A DNA stretch of 64,000 bases from Xanthomonas rydalmerensis (GTDB lineage Bacteria > Pseudomonadota > Gammaproteobacteria > Xanthomonadales > Xanthomonadaceae): contig NZ_CP126170.1 in the NCBI RefSeq assembly GCF_033170385.1, forward strand, positions 405,501-469,500. The letters are read 5' to 3'. A program made the position numbers and the translations under genes. Positions 7,559 to 17,177 of this stretch are shown here, piece after piece. Every line of letters begins with the position of its first letter. Positions within the stretch are counted from its first letter, which is position 1. The notes beneath the pieces were generated by a model, which saw only the letters and a program-made list of their open reading frames with translations, was not told the origin of the DNA and did not search any database.

Positions 7559-8056
7559 ATGCGAATCGCCAGGCAGTGGGCGTTCGGAGCGGCGTTGTGC
7601 GTGCTGACCAGCATCGCCGCGGCGCAGCCGACGGGCACACCGACAGAAGACACCGCGGTGGCGGCGCCGGCCAATCCGGCCTACCGCACGCAACTGCTGC
7701 AGTTGATCAGCGACGACGCGCAGGCCCGCGCCGATCTCAAACGGGACTACACCCCGCAGCGGCTGCAGCACGATACCGTCTCACTGCGCGCGTTCGCGCG
7801 AGAACTGAGGATGGCGCAGAAGGAAAGCTTCGGGCGCCTGACCGAGTTGATCCGGCGCCAGGGATTTCCCGATGCGCACGCGGTCGGTGCCGATGTGGCG
7901 CATGCGGCCTTCCTGATCGCCCAGCGCATCAACGAGCCTGGGTTCCGCGCCGACTTCCAGCGCGGCATCGACGCGGCCGTGCAGCGCGAGGCCTATAGCC
8001 GTGCCGATCAGACGCTGTTCGCCGATCGCAGCCGGGCGCTGAGCGCGAAGCGCTAG
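7559..8056 (+). CDS. Second DUF6624-like secreted protein
   Basis: A 165-residue paralogue of the protein at 6581. It has a signal peptide cut near AAAQ, a similar helical start (YRTQLLQLISDDAQARADLK versus YRQQLLQLAQADQQIRADAL), GFP, DVAHAAFLIAQR and FADRSRALSAKR. It ends where the first copy continues into PQLYGTQ, so it lacks the usual C-terminal family signature. AGGGGG lies just before the ATG. Tandem duplication with C-terminal shortening is the likely history. Its function is unknown, and a link to the peptide operon is inferred from position and paralogy. Confidence 0.75.
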   Translation: MRIARQWAFGAALCVLTSIAAAQPTGTPTEDTAVAAPANPAYRTQLLQLISDDAQARADLKRDYTPQRLQHDTVSLRAFARELRMAQKESFGRLTELIRRQGFPDAHAVGADVAHAAFLIAQRINEPGFRADFQRGIDAAVQREAYSRADQTLFADRSRALSAKR

Positions 8057-8579
8057 CCGCCGCCATCGCGGCAAAGCCAGGAAGGGCGGCGACGTTGCAC
8101 TGGCCCCGTCGCTGTCGCGACGCGCGCGCAACGACGGCCCACTTCGCAGATGCCGCCGCATCGGTCGCGTGCGGAGGTTGTGCGCACGCGCGTTCGGCAA
8201 TGTCGCTTGCTGCGATGTGGCCCGAAGCCGGCAGACGCCTGTCGCCGATAGACGCCGCAACCTTGTCTCTTGACGTTGTTCGGCCGCGCGTCTTCCGACG
8301 TGTGGCGTCCCGTTGTGTCGCTGCCCGCGCATTCCACCACGCGCTGCTGCCGCAGACGGCCTGGCGCGCGTCTACATTTTGCGGCCGATCTGCGCCGGCA
8401 CGACCTCCGACTGACGTTGCGCCTGCGCTGCAGCTGCAACGCATTGCGCGCTCCACCCGCGTTCGCGGTCACAGTGCATGCGCACGATTGGCCGTGTCGA
8501 TGGCAGTGATTGCAAGGAACGAATGTTCTGCGCGTCGCACTGCCGCCATGCTGCAGCTCCCTTCACACGAGCCGACGCC
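8057..8579. other. 523-base region upstream of katB, no gene recognised
   Basis: GC-rich sequence with open frames on both strands, but none shows a recognisable family, ribosome site or signal peptide. It presumably holds the katB promoter. No clear OxyR-type four-part site could be defined by eye. Confidence 0.4.
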
Positions 8580-10103
8580 ATGCGCCCTGGATCCCTGCTG
8601 TTGCTTGTCCTGTTGTCGCCTTCCCTGATCCTGTCGGCCAGCGCCGCGCAGTCCACGCTCACTCGCGACAACGGCGCGCCGGTGGGCGACAACCAGAACT
8701 CGCAGACCGCCGGACCCAACGGCCCGACGCTGCTGCAGGACGTGCAATTGATCCAGAAGCTGCAGCGCTTCGATCGCGAGCGTATCCCCGAGCGTGTGGT
8801 GCACGCGCGCGGCACCGGCGTGCATGGCGAGTTCACCGCCACCGCCGACATCTCCGACTTGAGCAAGGCCAAGGTGTTCGCGTCGGGCACCACCACGCCG
8901 GTGTTCGTGCGCTTCTCTTCGGTGGTGCATGGCAACCATTCGCCGGAGACGCTGCGCGATCCGCACGGCTTCGCCACCAAGTTCTACACCAGCGAAGGCA
9001 ACTGGGACCTGGTCGGCAACAACTTCCCGACCTTCTTCATCCGCGATGCGATCAAGTTCCCGGACATGGTGCACGCGTTCAAGCCGGACCCGCGCACCAA
9101 CCTCGACGACGATGCGCGTCGCTTCGATTTCTTCTCGCACGTGCCCGAGGCAACCCGCACGCTGACCCTGCTGTACTCCAACGAAGGCACGCCGGCCGGC
9201 TACCGCTTCATGGACGGCAATGGCGTGCATGCCTACAAGCTGGTCAACGCGCAGGGCCAGGTCCATTACGTGAAGTTCCACTGGAAGAGCCTGCAAGGCC
9301 TCAAGAATCTGGATCCGCAGCAGGTGGTGGCAGTGCAGGGCAAGGACTACAGCCACCTGACCAACGACCTGGTCGGCGCGATCAAGCGTGGCGACTACCC
9401 GAAGTGGGACCTGTACATCCAGGTGCTCGCGCCCGAGGACCTGGCCAAGTTCGACTTCGATCCGCTGGATGCCACCAAGATCTGGCCGGGCGTGCCCGAG
9501 CGCAAGATCGGGCAGATGGTGCTGAACAAGAACGTGGACAACTTCTTCCAGGAGACCGAGCAGGTGGCGATGGCGCCGGCCAATCTGGTGCCGGGCATCG
9601 AGCCGTCGGAAGACCGCCTGCTGCAGGGGCGCATCTTCTCCTACGCCGACACGCAGCTGTACCGCGTCGGCACCAATGGCCTGAGCCTGCCTGTGAACCG
9701 GCCGCGCGTGGCGGTCAACAACGGCAACCAGGACGGCGCGATGAATGCCGGCAGCACCAGCAGCGGCGTGAACTACGAGCCGAGCCGGCTCAACCCGCGG
9801 CCGCAGGATCCGAACGCGCGCTACAGCCAGCTACCGCTGTCCGGCACCACCCAGCAGGCCAAGATCACCCGCGAGCAGAACTTCAAGCAGGCCGGCGAAC
9901 TGTTCCGCAGCTACAGCAAGAAGGAGCAGCAGGACCTGATCCAGAGCTTCGGCGAATCGCTGGCCGGCACCGACGACGTGAGCAAGCACCTCATGCTCTC
10001 GTTCCTGTACAAGGCCGACCCGGCCTACGGCAGCGGCGTGACGCGGGTGGCCAAGGGCGACCTGGCGCGGGTCAAGCAACTGGCCGCGCAGCTGCAGGAC
10101 TGA
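8580..10103 (+). CDS. katB: Periplasmic monofunctional catalase KatB
   Basis: A 507-residue heme catalase of the small-subunit clade, converting hydrogen peroxide to water and oxygen. The ATG at 8580 starts a clear signal peptide (MRPGSLLLLVLLSPSLILSA) and is preferred over upstream in-frame starts. The catalytic His75 lies in RVVHARGTG, the distal Asn in GNNFPTFFIRDAIKFPD and the proximal heme-ligand Tyr in RIFSYADTQLYR. The exported form next to an ankyrin-repeat gene matches the katB-ankB pair known from Pseudomonas aeruginosa and xanthomonads, a defence against external peroxide. Confidence 0.95.
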   Translation: MRPGSLLLLVLLSPSLILSASAAQSTLTRDNGAPVGDNQNSQTAGPNGPTLLQDVQLIQKLQRFDRERIPERVVHARGTGVHGEFTATADISDLSKAKVFASGTTTPVFVRFSSVVHGNHSPETLRDPHGFATKFYTSEGNWDLVGNNFPTFFIRDAIKFPDMVHAFKPDPRTNLDDDARRFDFFSHVPEATRTLTLLYSNEGTPAGYRFMDGNGVHAYKLVNAQGQVHYVKFHWKSLQGLKNLDPQQVVAVQGKDYSHLTNDLVGAIKRGDYPKWDLYIQVLAPEDLAKFDFDPLDATKIWPGVPERKIGQMVLNKNVDNFFQETEQVAMAPANLVPGIEPSEDRLLQGRIFSYADTQLYRVGTNGLSLPVNRPRVAVNNGNQDGAMNAGSTSSGVNYEPSRLNPRPQDPNARYSQLPLSGTTQQAKITREQNFKQAGELFRSYSKKEQQDLIQSFGESLAGTDDVSKHLMLSFLYKADPAYGSGVTRVAKGDLARVKQLAAQLQD

Positions 10104-10167
10104 TCCGTCCCACGCGCGGCCCGGCGGCGCCATCGCCGCGCCGCGCACCTTCTTGCGGAGACCCCCT

Positions 10168-10725
10168 ATGCGTCGTGTTGTCCTCTTTCTTCTCGGCCTC
10201 GCGGTGAGCGCCACGGCCGCCGCCGCACCGGCTGCCCCCGCGACCCCCGATCCGGCTGCGGTGCAGGCGCAATTGCGCAGCTACTTCTTCGATGCCGCGC
10301 GGCAGGGCCGCCAGGACATGCTGGCCGAGTTCATCCGCGCCCATTACGACCTCGATACCCGCGACGACAAGGGCTACACCGCGCTGATCCTGGCCGCCTA
10401 TCACGGGCAACAGGCAGCGGTGGAACAGTTGCTGCGCGCCGGTGCCGACCCCTGCGCGCAGGACAAGCGCGGCAACACCGCGCTGATGGGCGCGATCTTC
10501 AAGGGCGAGCTGAGCATCGCCAAGCGGCTGATGCAGGCCGATTGCGCGCCGGACCAGCGCAACAACGCCGGACAGACCGCGGCCATGTACGCGGCGTTGT
10601 TCCAGCGCACCGAGGTGCTGAAGGACCTCGCCGCCAAGGGCGCCGACCTGCAGGCCCGGGATGCGCAGGGCAACGACGTGGCCCGGCTGCAGCGCGGCGA
10701 GTTCGCGACCGCACCGGCGCGCTGA
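10168..10725 (+). CDS. ankB: Ankyrin-repeat protein AnkB
   Basis: A 185-residue protein with a signal peptide (MRRVVLFLLGLAVSATAAAA) and about four ankyrin repeats, seen as DDKGYTALILAAYHGQ, DKRGNTALMGAIFKGE and NNAGQTAAMYAALFQ. GGAG lies 8 bases before the ATG at 10168. In P. aeruginosa the equivalent protein anchors to the inner membrane and is needed for full KatB activity. Here it follows katB by 64 bases and is probably cotranscribed. Confidence 0.9.
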   Translation: MRRVVLFLLGLAVSATAAAAPAAPATPDPAAVQAQLRSYFFDAARQGRQDMLAEFIRAHYDLDTRDDKGYTALILAAYHGQQAAVEQLLRAGADPCAQDKRGNTALMGAIFKGELSIAKRLMQADCAPDQRNNAGQTAAMYAALFQRTEVLKDLAAKGADLQARDAQGNDVARLQRGEFATAPAR

Positions 10726-10730
10726 GCGGT

Positions 10731-10752
10731 CCCGCCCCGCCTCCGGGGCGGG
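10731..10752 (+). terminator. GC hairpin after ankB
   Basis: CCCGCCCCG (10731-10739) pairs with CGGGGCGGG (10744-10752) around a 4-base loop, directly after the ankB stop. There is no T-run, so it may protect the 3' end or terminate weakly. Confidence 0.4.
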
Positions 10753-10957
10753 TGCCGGGTCGGGCAATCGCACGGCGCGTGGATCGCAGGCCCCGGATCG
10801 GCGAAAATGCCCGGGTGGCCGGTTCCTCCGGCCCGCCGCGGCCCATGCGTCGCCGTTCCCGCTGCGGCGGGCGGTGTCACATCAGGGTCGCGTGCTGCCC
10901 TGTCGGCATCGTGCCGGCGCTCTGCCGCGGCTCGCCGTCGCCCATCCCGGATCTGTC

Positions 10958-12529
10958 TTGAACGCCACTGCCCCCGTTTCTCCCGACGACCTGCCCCAGG
11001 CCGAGCGCCTGCGCATCGCCCTGGACCTGCTCGAGACCATCGCCGCCGACCGGCGCGTGCTCGATACCCTGCCGGAGCCCGAGCGGGTGCGCCTGCTGCA
11101 GGTGGTCGCCCAGGTCTTCAACCCCGAACCCAAGGCGCGGCGCAAGCTGCTCAAGGACCAGGCGCGCGAGCGCCACCAGGAGAAGGTGCGCAAGGCCGAG
11201 GAACTGCTGGCGCAGACCGGCATTCGCGCGCTGCGGCGCAAGCCAGTGTTCAGCACGCCCAACTATTTCCCGCCGCACACGCCGGCCGCGTTGGCGCATG
11301 CGCAAACCGTGGCCGAGACGCCCGCGACGCATTCGCCCGAATTGCGCCACTGTTACGTGTGCAAGCAGAAGTACACCGAACTGCACCACTTCTACGACCA
11401 GATGTGCCCGCCCTGCGCCGAGTTGAACTACTTCAAGCGCACCGAGACGGCGGACCTGCGCGGGCGTGTGGCGCTGCTCACCGGCGGCCGGGTCAAGATC
11501 GGCTATCAGGCCGGGCTCAAGCTGCTGCGCGCCGGCGCCGAACTGATCGTGACCACGCGCTTCCCGCGCGACTCGGCCGCGCGCTACGCGGAGGAGCCGG
11601 ATTTCGCCGAGTGGGGCCACCGCCTGCAGGTGTACGGGCTGGATCTGCGCCACACGCCCAGCGTCGAGGCGTTCTGCAGCGAACTGCTGGCGACCCGCAC
11701 CCGCCTGGATTTCATCGTCAACAACGCCTGCCAGACCGTGCGACGGCCGCCGCAGTTCTACGCGCACATGCTGGCCGGCGAGACCGCCGCGCTGCACGAC
11801 CTGCCCGAGCACGTGCGCCGACTGGTGGGCCAGTACGAAGGCCTGCGCGGCCCCGACCTGCTGCCGGCCGGGGGAAACACGCTGCCGGCTGGAGCGGGCC
11901 AAGGGCGAAGTGGCGCCGACGGCCTGCTGCGCGCCGCGGAGCTGTCGCAGGTGCCGTTGCTGGCCGACGATCTGCTCGCCCAGCAGCACCTGTTCCCGGA
12001 AGGGCGCCTGGACCAGGACCTGCAGCAGGTGGACCTGCGCGGACGCAACTCCTGGCGCCTGCTGCTGGACGAAGTGTCCTCGGTGGAACTGCTGGAGACG
12101 CAGCTGGTCAACGCGGTCGCACCATTCGTCCTCAACGCGCGGCTCAAGCCGCTGATGTTGCGCACGCCCGAGCGCGACAAGCACATCGTCAACGTGTCGG
12201 CGATGGAAGGGCAGTTCTACCGCAACTTCAAGACCACCCGGCATCCGCACACCAACATGGCCAAGGCCGCGTTGAACATGATGACCCGCACCTCGGCGGC
12301 GGATTACCAGAACGACGGCATCCACATGAACAGCGTGGATACCGGCTGGGTCACCGACGAGGATCCGGCCGAGATCGCCGCGCGCAAGGTGGAGGAGGAG
12401 CGCTTCCATCCGCCGCTGGACATCGTCGACGGCGCCGCGCGCATCGTCGATCCGATCATCCACGGCTTCAACACCGGCGAGCACGTGTGGGGCCAGTTCC
12501 TCAAGGACTACGCGCCGACCGACTGGTGA
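10958..12529 (+). CDS. SDR-family oxidoreductase with N-terminal zinc-ribbon extension
   Basis: About 523 residues if the TTG at 10958 is used; no ATG lies before residue 140, so the start is uncertain. The first 150 residues are charged and helical and contain a four-Cys segment (CYVCKQKY ... CPPC) that should bind zinc. The rest is a short-chain dehydrogenase fold: ALLTGGRVKIG cofactor loop, FIVNNACQTVRR, and VNVSAMEGQF for the catalytic Ser. Where the YxxxK motif is expected the sequence reads HPHTNMAKAAL: the Lys is present but the Tyr is replaced. It may therefore use an altered mechanism or serve a non-classical role. The substrate is unknown. Confidence 0.75.
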   Translation: MNATAPVSPDDLPQAERLRIALDLLETIAADRRVLDTLPEPERVRLLQVVAQVFNPEPKARRKLLKDQARERHQEKVRKAEELLAQTGIRALRRKPVFSTPNYFPPHTPAALAHAQTVAETPATHSPELRHCYVCKQKYTELHHFYDQMCPPCAELNYFKRTETADLRGRVALLTGGRVKIGYQAGLKLLRAGAELIVTTRFPRDSAARYAEEPDFAEWGHRLQVYGLDLRHTPSVEAFCSELLATRTRLDFIVNNACQTVRRPPQFYAHMLAGETAALHDLPEHVRRLVGQYEGLRGPDLLPAGGNTLPAGAGQGRSGADGLLRAAELSQVPLLADDLLAQQHLFPEGRLDQDLQQVDLRGRNSWRLLLDEVSSVELLETQLVNAVAPFVLNARLKPLMLRTPERDKHIVNVSAMEGQFYRNFKTTRHPHTNMAKAALNMMTRTSAADYQNDGIHMNSVDTGWVTDEDPAEIAARKVEEERFHPPLDIVDGAARIVDPIIHGFNTGEHVWGQFLKDYAPTDW

Positions 12530-12735
12530 GGCGGCGCCGCTCGACCGGAGCGGTGCGCGCGATGTGCATCCGCTCCGCGCTCGGGGACTAGCCGCGGTCG
12601 CGTCCTGCGGTCGTCGCGGTGACGGCGGCGGCGTCCTTCTCGCGGCCCCGGCACTGAACAGCGAAGAACACGCGCGTTCGCCGCCTGCCGCCGCACGCCG
12701 CGTGTCCCTGCGTCGCGGCGCCGGACCCGCCCGTA

Positions 12736-13203
12736 CTAGCCCAGGGTTTGCAACTCGCCGCGCGGGCCGGCTGATGTCAGATACAGGTGGCCGAGGCTGA
12801 TCGGCAGGCGAAAGCGGCGCGGTCCGGCGCTGCCGGGATTGAGGTAGAGCACGCCGTCGCGGGTCTGCAGCGACGGCATGTGCGAGTGGCCGCTGATCAC
12901 CACGTCCACGCCGTCGGCGACGTGTCCCAGCGTCTTCAGGTCGTGGCGCACGTGCAGGCGCACGCCGTCGATGTCCAGGTCCAGGGTTTCGGGTAGCGCC
13001 TGCGCCCACGGCGCGGTATCGATGTTGCCGCGGATCGCGTGCAGTGGCGCCAGTTCCCGCAGCGCTTCCAGCACGGCGGGCTTGCCGACGTCGCCGGCAT
13101 GCACGATCGCGGCGCAGCCGCGCAAGGCCGCCAGCGCCTCGGGACGCAGCAGGCCATGGGTGTCGGCGATCACGCCGAGATGCAGCGGTCGAACGGGACG
13201 CAT
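12736..13203 (-). CDS. YfcE/MJ0936-type metallophosphodiesterase
   Basis: A 155-residue calcineurin-like phosphoesterase. The metal-binding motifs are in order: GVIADTHG, VHAGDVG, RGNID, RHD and SGHSHMP, followed by LYLNPGSAG. Small members of this family hydrolyse phosphodiesters in vitro; the natural substrate is usually unknown. The start at 13203 has AGGAAG 8 bases upstream. It is convergent with the SDR gene and divergent from the transporter at 13579. Confidence 0.88.
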   Translation of the reverse strand: MRPVRPLHLGVIADTHGLLRPEALAALRGCAAIVHAGDVGKPAVLEALRELAPLHAIRGNIDTAPWAQALPETLDLDIDGVRLHVRHDLKTLGHVADGVDVVISGHSHMPSLQTRDGVLYLNPGSAGPRRFRLPISLGHLYLTSAGPRGELQTLG

Positions 13204-13578
13204 CGGTGGCGCTTCCTGGTGCGTGACCAGTGTCCAGCCTACGCATTCGGACGTGGTGGCGCCGTCGCGACCGCCGTGTAGGTGCCACGGTCCATGGAGC
13301 GAGTCGCGCCAGCGCAGCGAGCGTGGACGCGCAGGGTTCGCACGCCGGCATCGGTGCGTCGGCGTGCAGCGGTAAGCGCGGCAGTGCCCCCGCGATTGGC
13401 AGCCACCGGCCCTGCCGGGACCGCGCCATCGCGCTCGAGCATTAACCTGCACGGAGCGGCGCGCGCGCCGAGTGCGGCGGACGCACACGGCGTGTTGTAC
13501 CGTTGCCATCCGCGTTCAGCCCTCGATGTCGCGCGACCGCGCAGGGCGTTGCCTTTCTTCTCCAGCAGACTTCGACCG
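13204..13578. other. 375-base divergent intergenic region
   Basis: It lies between the phosphodiesterase and MHS transporter starts. The plus frame stays open upstream of the transporter, but without a credible start or family match. Presumably it carries both promoters; none is clear enough to mark. Confidence 0.4.
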
Positions 13579-14886
13579 ATGACCTCTTCCGCTACGCCCC
13601 CTGCCGCCGCCGATGCCGCGCCGCACGGCGCCGCCGCCGTGTTCCGCGTGGTCACCGGCAACTTCCTCGAGATGTACGACTTCATGGTCTATGGCTTCTA
13701 TGCCACGGCCATCGGCCATGCCTTCTTTCCCTCGCACAACGCGTTCGCCTCGCTGATGCTGTCGCTGGCCACCTTCGGCGCCGGCTTCCTGATGCGGCCG
13801 ATCGGCGCGCTGGTGCTGGGCGGCTACATCGACCGGCACGGGCGTCGCAAGGGGCTGATCCTGACCCTGGGGCTGATGTCGGCCGGCGTGCTGCTGATCG
13901 CCTTCGTCCCCGGCTACGGCACCATCGGCGTGCTGGCGCCGGTGCTGGTGCTGATTGGCCGCCTGCTGCAGGGCTTCTCCGCCGGTGCCGAACTGGGTGG
14001 CGTGTCGGTGTACCTGGCCGAAATCGCCACGCCGGGACGGCGCGGTTTCTACGTGGCCTGGCAGTCGGCCAGCCAGCAGGTAGCGGTGGTGTTCGCCGCC
14101 GCGCTCGGCGTGGCCCTGCATGCATTGCTGTCCGACAGCGTGATGGACAGCTGGGGCTGGCGCGTGCCGTTCGCCATCGGCAGCCTGATCGTGCCGCTGA
14201 TCTTCCTGATCCGCCGCTCGCTGCAGGAAACCCCGGAGTTCGCCGCGCGCCAGGCGCCGGACCTGGCCGGCATCGCGCGCTCGCTGCGCGCCAATGTCGG
14301 GCTGATCCTGGCCGGCGTGGGCATGGTGATGATGACCACCGTGTCGTTCTACCTGATCACCGCCTACATGCCGACCTACGGCCGCGCCGAACTGCATCTG
14401 AGCGAACTGGACAGCCTGGTGGTGACCGGCTGCATCGGCCTGTCCAATTTCGTGTGGCTGCCGGTGATGGGCGCGCTGAGCGACCGCATCGGTCGCAAAC
14501 CGCTGCTGGTGGTCGCCAGCGTGGCCATGTTGCTGACGGTGTGGCCAGCGCTGCAGTGGCTGGTCGACGCACCCTCGTTCGGTCGGCTGCTGCTGGTCGG
14601 CGAGTGGCTGTCGCTGCTGTACGGCGCCTACAACGGCGCGATGGTGGTGGCGCTGACCGAGGTGATGCCGGCGGAGGTGCGCACCACCGGTTTCTCGCTG
14701 GCCTACAGCCTGGCTACTGCGACGATGGGCGGCTTCACCCCGGCAGTGTCCACCTGGCTGATCCACGCCACCCACAGCCGCGCCGCGCCGGCGCTGTGGC
14801 TGTCATTGGCGGCGCTGATCGGCCTGGCCTGCACCTTGCTGCTGTTCCGTCGCCAGCGCGGCGCCGACACGTTCCACGCCGCCTGA
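13579..14886 (+). CDS. MHS-family MFS transporter, citrate/tricarboxylate symporter-like
   Basis: A 435-residue 12-helix transporter. It has the metabolite:H+ symporter traits [16 protein letters not shown] in helix 1, [13 protein letters not shown] as the loop 2-3 motif, [14 protein letters not shown] in helix 4 and [10 protein letters not shown] between helices 8 and 9. It most resembles CitA/TcuC-type citrate or tricarballylate proton symporters of similar length, though proline or ketoglutarate carriers share these motifs. The ATG at 13579 starts a short Ala-rich tail before helix 1. It stands alone without a linked catabolic gene. Confidence 0.85.
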   Translation: MTSSATPPAAADAAPHGAAAVFRVVTGNFLEMYDFMVYGFYATAIGHAFFPSHNAFASLMLSLATFGAGFLMRPIGALVLGGYIDRHGRRKGLILTLGLMSAGVLLIAFVPGYGTIGVLAPVLVLIGRLLQGFSAGAELGGVSVYLAEIATPGRRGFYVAWQSASQQVAVVFAAALGVALHALLSDSVMDSWGWRVPFAIGSLIVPLIFLIRRSLQETPEFAARQAPDLAGIARSLRANVGLILAGVGMVMMTTVSFYLITAYMPTYGRAELHLSELDSLVVTGCIGLSNFVWLPVMGALSDRIGRKPLLVVASVAMLLTVWPALQWLVDAPSFGRLLLVGEWLSLLYGAYNGAMVVALTEVMPAEVRTTGFSLAYSLATATMGGFTPAVSTWLIHATHSRAAPALWLSLAALIGLACTLLLFRRQRGADTFHAA

Positions 14887-14977
14887 GCGCGGCACTGCGT
14901 GGAGGAGGGCAGGGCGGCGGCAGTCCGCCGCGCTCTGCCTGGGCAACGCGCCCCCCCGGTATGCGTCCGGCGCCGGT

Positions 14978-16690
14978 CTAGCTCAGATCCAGTGCGGCAG
15001 TCAGATCGCCCGGCACCACGCCGCTGGCGGCGTGCATGGCGCGTTCGCGTTCGACCAGGCCCGGCAACGGCTCCAGGCCGAAGCGGCGGGTGATGAAGCG
15101 CAGGATCGAGCCGGTGTCGTAGACGCTGTGGTCGACATGGCCGCGCTTGGCGTGCGGCGACACCACCAGCGCCGGGATACGCGAGCCCGGACCCCAGCGG
15201 TCGGCTTTGGGCGGCGCCACGTGATCCCACCAGCCGCCGTTCTCGTCGAAGGTGATGAATACGACGGTCTTGTCCCACAGCGGGCTGTTGCGCAGCGCGT
15301 CCACCACCATCGCGATGTGGCGATCGCCGGCGGCCACGTCGGAATACCCGGCGTGCATGTTGAGGTTGCCCTGCGGCTTGTAGAACGTCACCGGCGGCAG
15401 CGTGCCGGCCTGCACGTCGGCGAGGAAGCGGTTCTCCGGGGCGCTGTCGCCCAGGCCGCCGTCGCGCAGGTGCCGCGCCCGTGCCGGCGTGCCCGGGGCG
15501 AGGTTGGCGAAGTAGTTGAACGGCTGGTGGTGGATCTGGAAGTTGGGGCTGGTCGGGAACTCGCTGGTGTCGCCGGTGTCGCCCTTGCCCTGCACCGCCA
15601 GCGCCCAGCCGCCGGCGTACCAGGCCCAGTCCACGCCCTTGGCGTCGAGCGCGTCGCCGATGTGGCGGTGGGTCTGCGGCGGCAGCGTGTTGGGGCTGTT
15701 GGGGTCGGCATAGTCCGGGCGCGCCGGGTCCTGGCTGGTGCTGGGCTGGAACGGCGGGCTCAGCGTGTTGATCGCCCAGAAGTCCGGGGTCAGCGCGCCG
15801 TTGCGCACGAAGCGCGGCCGGCCGTTGAGCGCGCTGCCCGGCGAATCGTCCTGCACCGCCAGGCGGATCTCGTCGGGACGGTCGCTGGCCAGCACGCTGA
15901 TCTGCGTCCGCCCCGGGCTGCTGTCGGCCTTGGGATAGTACGGCGCCTGCGCGGCGACCAAGTACTGATGGTTGAGGAACGAGCCGCCGAACGCGCCCAT
16001 GAAGAAGTTGTCGCACAGCGTGTAGTCGCGGGCCAGGCTCCACAGCCGCAGCGTGGCCGGCGCATCGGCGTAGTGGCCCATCACCAGGCCGCCGGCGTCG
16101 CTCCACGCGGCGAAGCCGTCGTTGCGGCCGCCGTTGATCTGCATCTGGTTCTCGTAGAAGCGATGCACCAGGTCGCGGGTCACGATGCCGTGCGGCAGCA
16201 GTTGGCCATCGGGCGTGCGCAGCGCGAACGGCGCATTGGGCAGCGGCCCGATCGCGTCCTCGCCGATCTTGTAGCGGCGGTGCGCCACCACCTGTTCGTC
16301 CGGTGCCAGCCCGCCCCAGATCGGCGGCAGGATGTCGAGCACGCTGCCGTCGCGGTCCACCTGCCGCGCCTGCGCCGGCGTCACCTTGGACAGCGGCTGT
16401 TGCAGCCCCGGGAACTCGGGGAACAGGTTGTTGAAGCTGCGGTTTTCGGCGTAGATCACCACCACGTGTTCGATCTTCTGCCGCAGTTGCCGATCCAGCT
16501 CCATCGGCGACAGCGCACGCGCTGGCGCGCGCTTGGCGGTCTCGGCGTGGACCTCGGCGGGACCACCGATCGCGAGCGCGCTGCCGGCCAACGCCAGGCC
16601 ACCGAGCAGGCGCCGGCGTTGCGGGTTTTCGGGGGTGGTGTCGGTGTCGGCGGGCGTGGTGGACGCAGGATCCTGGGGCGGCTTCTTCAC
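14978..16690 (-). CDS. Tat-exported acid phosphatase / phosphoesterase (AcpA type)
   Basis: About 570 residues, using the GTG at 16690; a TTG at 16744 would add 18 residues, and neither has a good ribosome site. The twin-arginine signal is QRRRLLGGLALAGSALAIGG. Phosphoesterase-family motifs include VVVIYAENRSFNNLFPEFPG (metal and nucleophile region), ITFDENGGWWDHVAPP and a His-rich end (VVSPHAKRGHVDHSVYD). The relatives are AcpA acid phosphatases and phospholipase C. It should act folded in the periplasm or outside the cell on phosphomonoesters. Confidence 0.87.
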   Translation of the reverse strand: MKKPPQDPASTTPADTDTTPENPQRRRLLGGLALAGSALAIGGPAEVHAETAKRAPARALSPMELDRQLRQKIEHVVVIYAENRSFNNLFPEFPGLQQPLSKVTPAQARQVDRDGSVLDILPPIWGGLAPDEQVVAHRRYKIGEDAIGPLPNAPFALRTPDGQLLPHGIVTRDLVHRFYENQMQINGGRNDGFAAWSDAGGLVMGHYADAPATLRLWSLARDYTLCDNFFMGAFGGSFLNHQYLVAAQAPYYPKADSSPGRTQISVLASDRPDEIRLAVQDDSPGSALNGRPRFVRNGALTPDFWAINTLSPPFQPSTSQDPARPDYADPNSPNTLPPQTHRHIGDALDAKGVDWAWYAGGWALAVQGKGDTGDTSEFPTSPNFQIHHQPFNYFANLAPGTPARARHLRDGGLGDSAPENRFLADVQAGTLPPVTFYKPQGNLNMHAGYSDVAAGDRHIAMVVDALRNSPLWDKTVVFITFDENGGWWDHVAPPKADRWGPGSRIPALVVSPHAKRGHVDHSVYDTGSILRFITRRFGLEPLPGLVERERAMHAASGVVPGDLTAALDLS

Positions 16691-16852
16691 GGGGTCATCG
16701 GGCGAGGGAAAGGCACCCGCCAGTGTGGGCCGCGTGAATGACAAGTCAAAGCCAGCTCGTCCCAGCGCCAGACTCGCGTTCAGCGGCCGTATCGCAGAGC
16801 GCGCTTCCCGGGTTATGGATGACGCTGCGGCAGGTGGCGCCCGGAGCTACCC

Positions 16853-17143
16853 TCAGCGGCAGGCGCGCACGCTGCCGAATGCCTGCTCGCACAGCGCCAC
16901 ATAGATGCCCGAGCCGTCGCGCGCTGCCGCGCCGCTGGCGATGGCGGCATTCAGCGCCGGGCCGAGCCGCGCCTCGCCCAGACGCGCAGCCAACTCGGTC
17001 AATTGCGCCTGGAACCGGTGCTGCATGTCGGCGATCTGCTGGGCATCGTGCCCGAGCCAGGCGTAGCCCTTGTCGTTGTACGCGGCGGCACCGTGCAAGG
17101 TGTCGGCCAGGTCGCGCTGCGGGTCCTGCGGAGCGGTGGGCAT
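16853..17143 (-). CDS. Small protein of unknown function downstream of the AI-2E permease
   Basis: A 96-residue soluble protein starting MPTAPQDPQRDLADTLH, with two Cys near the end (CEQAFGSVRACR). Not recognised. It begins 35 bases after the AI-2E permease stop on the same strand and is likely cotranscribed. Confidence 0.6.
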   Translation of the reverse strand: MPTAPQDPQRDLADTLHGAAAYNDKGYAWLGHDAQQIADMQHRFQAQLTELAARLGEARLGPALNAAIASGAAARDGSGIYVALCEQAFGSVRACR

Positions 17144-17177
17144 CGTGGGTTGGGGGAGAGATATGCGGCAGCGCCGG

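Noticed and set aside
8095..8628. 177-codon plus ORF upstream of katB
   Set aside because: No ribosome site or family, Ala/Arg/Cys-rich, and it overlaps the katB signal peptide region in another frame.
10877..13429. 850-codon minus frame across the SDR gene and phosphodiesterase
   Set aside because: Low-complexity antisense translation; the SDR and phosphoesterase motifs lie in the frames annotated instead.
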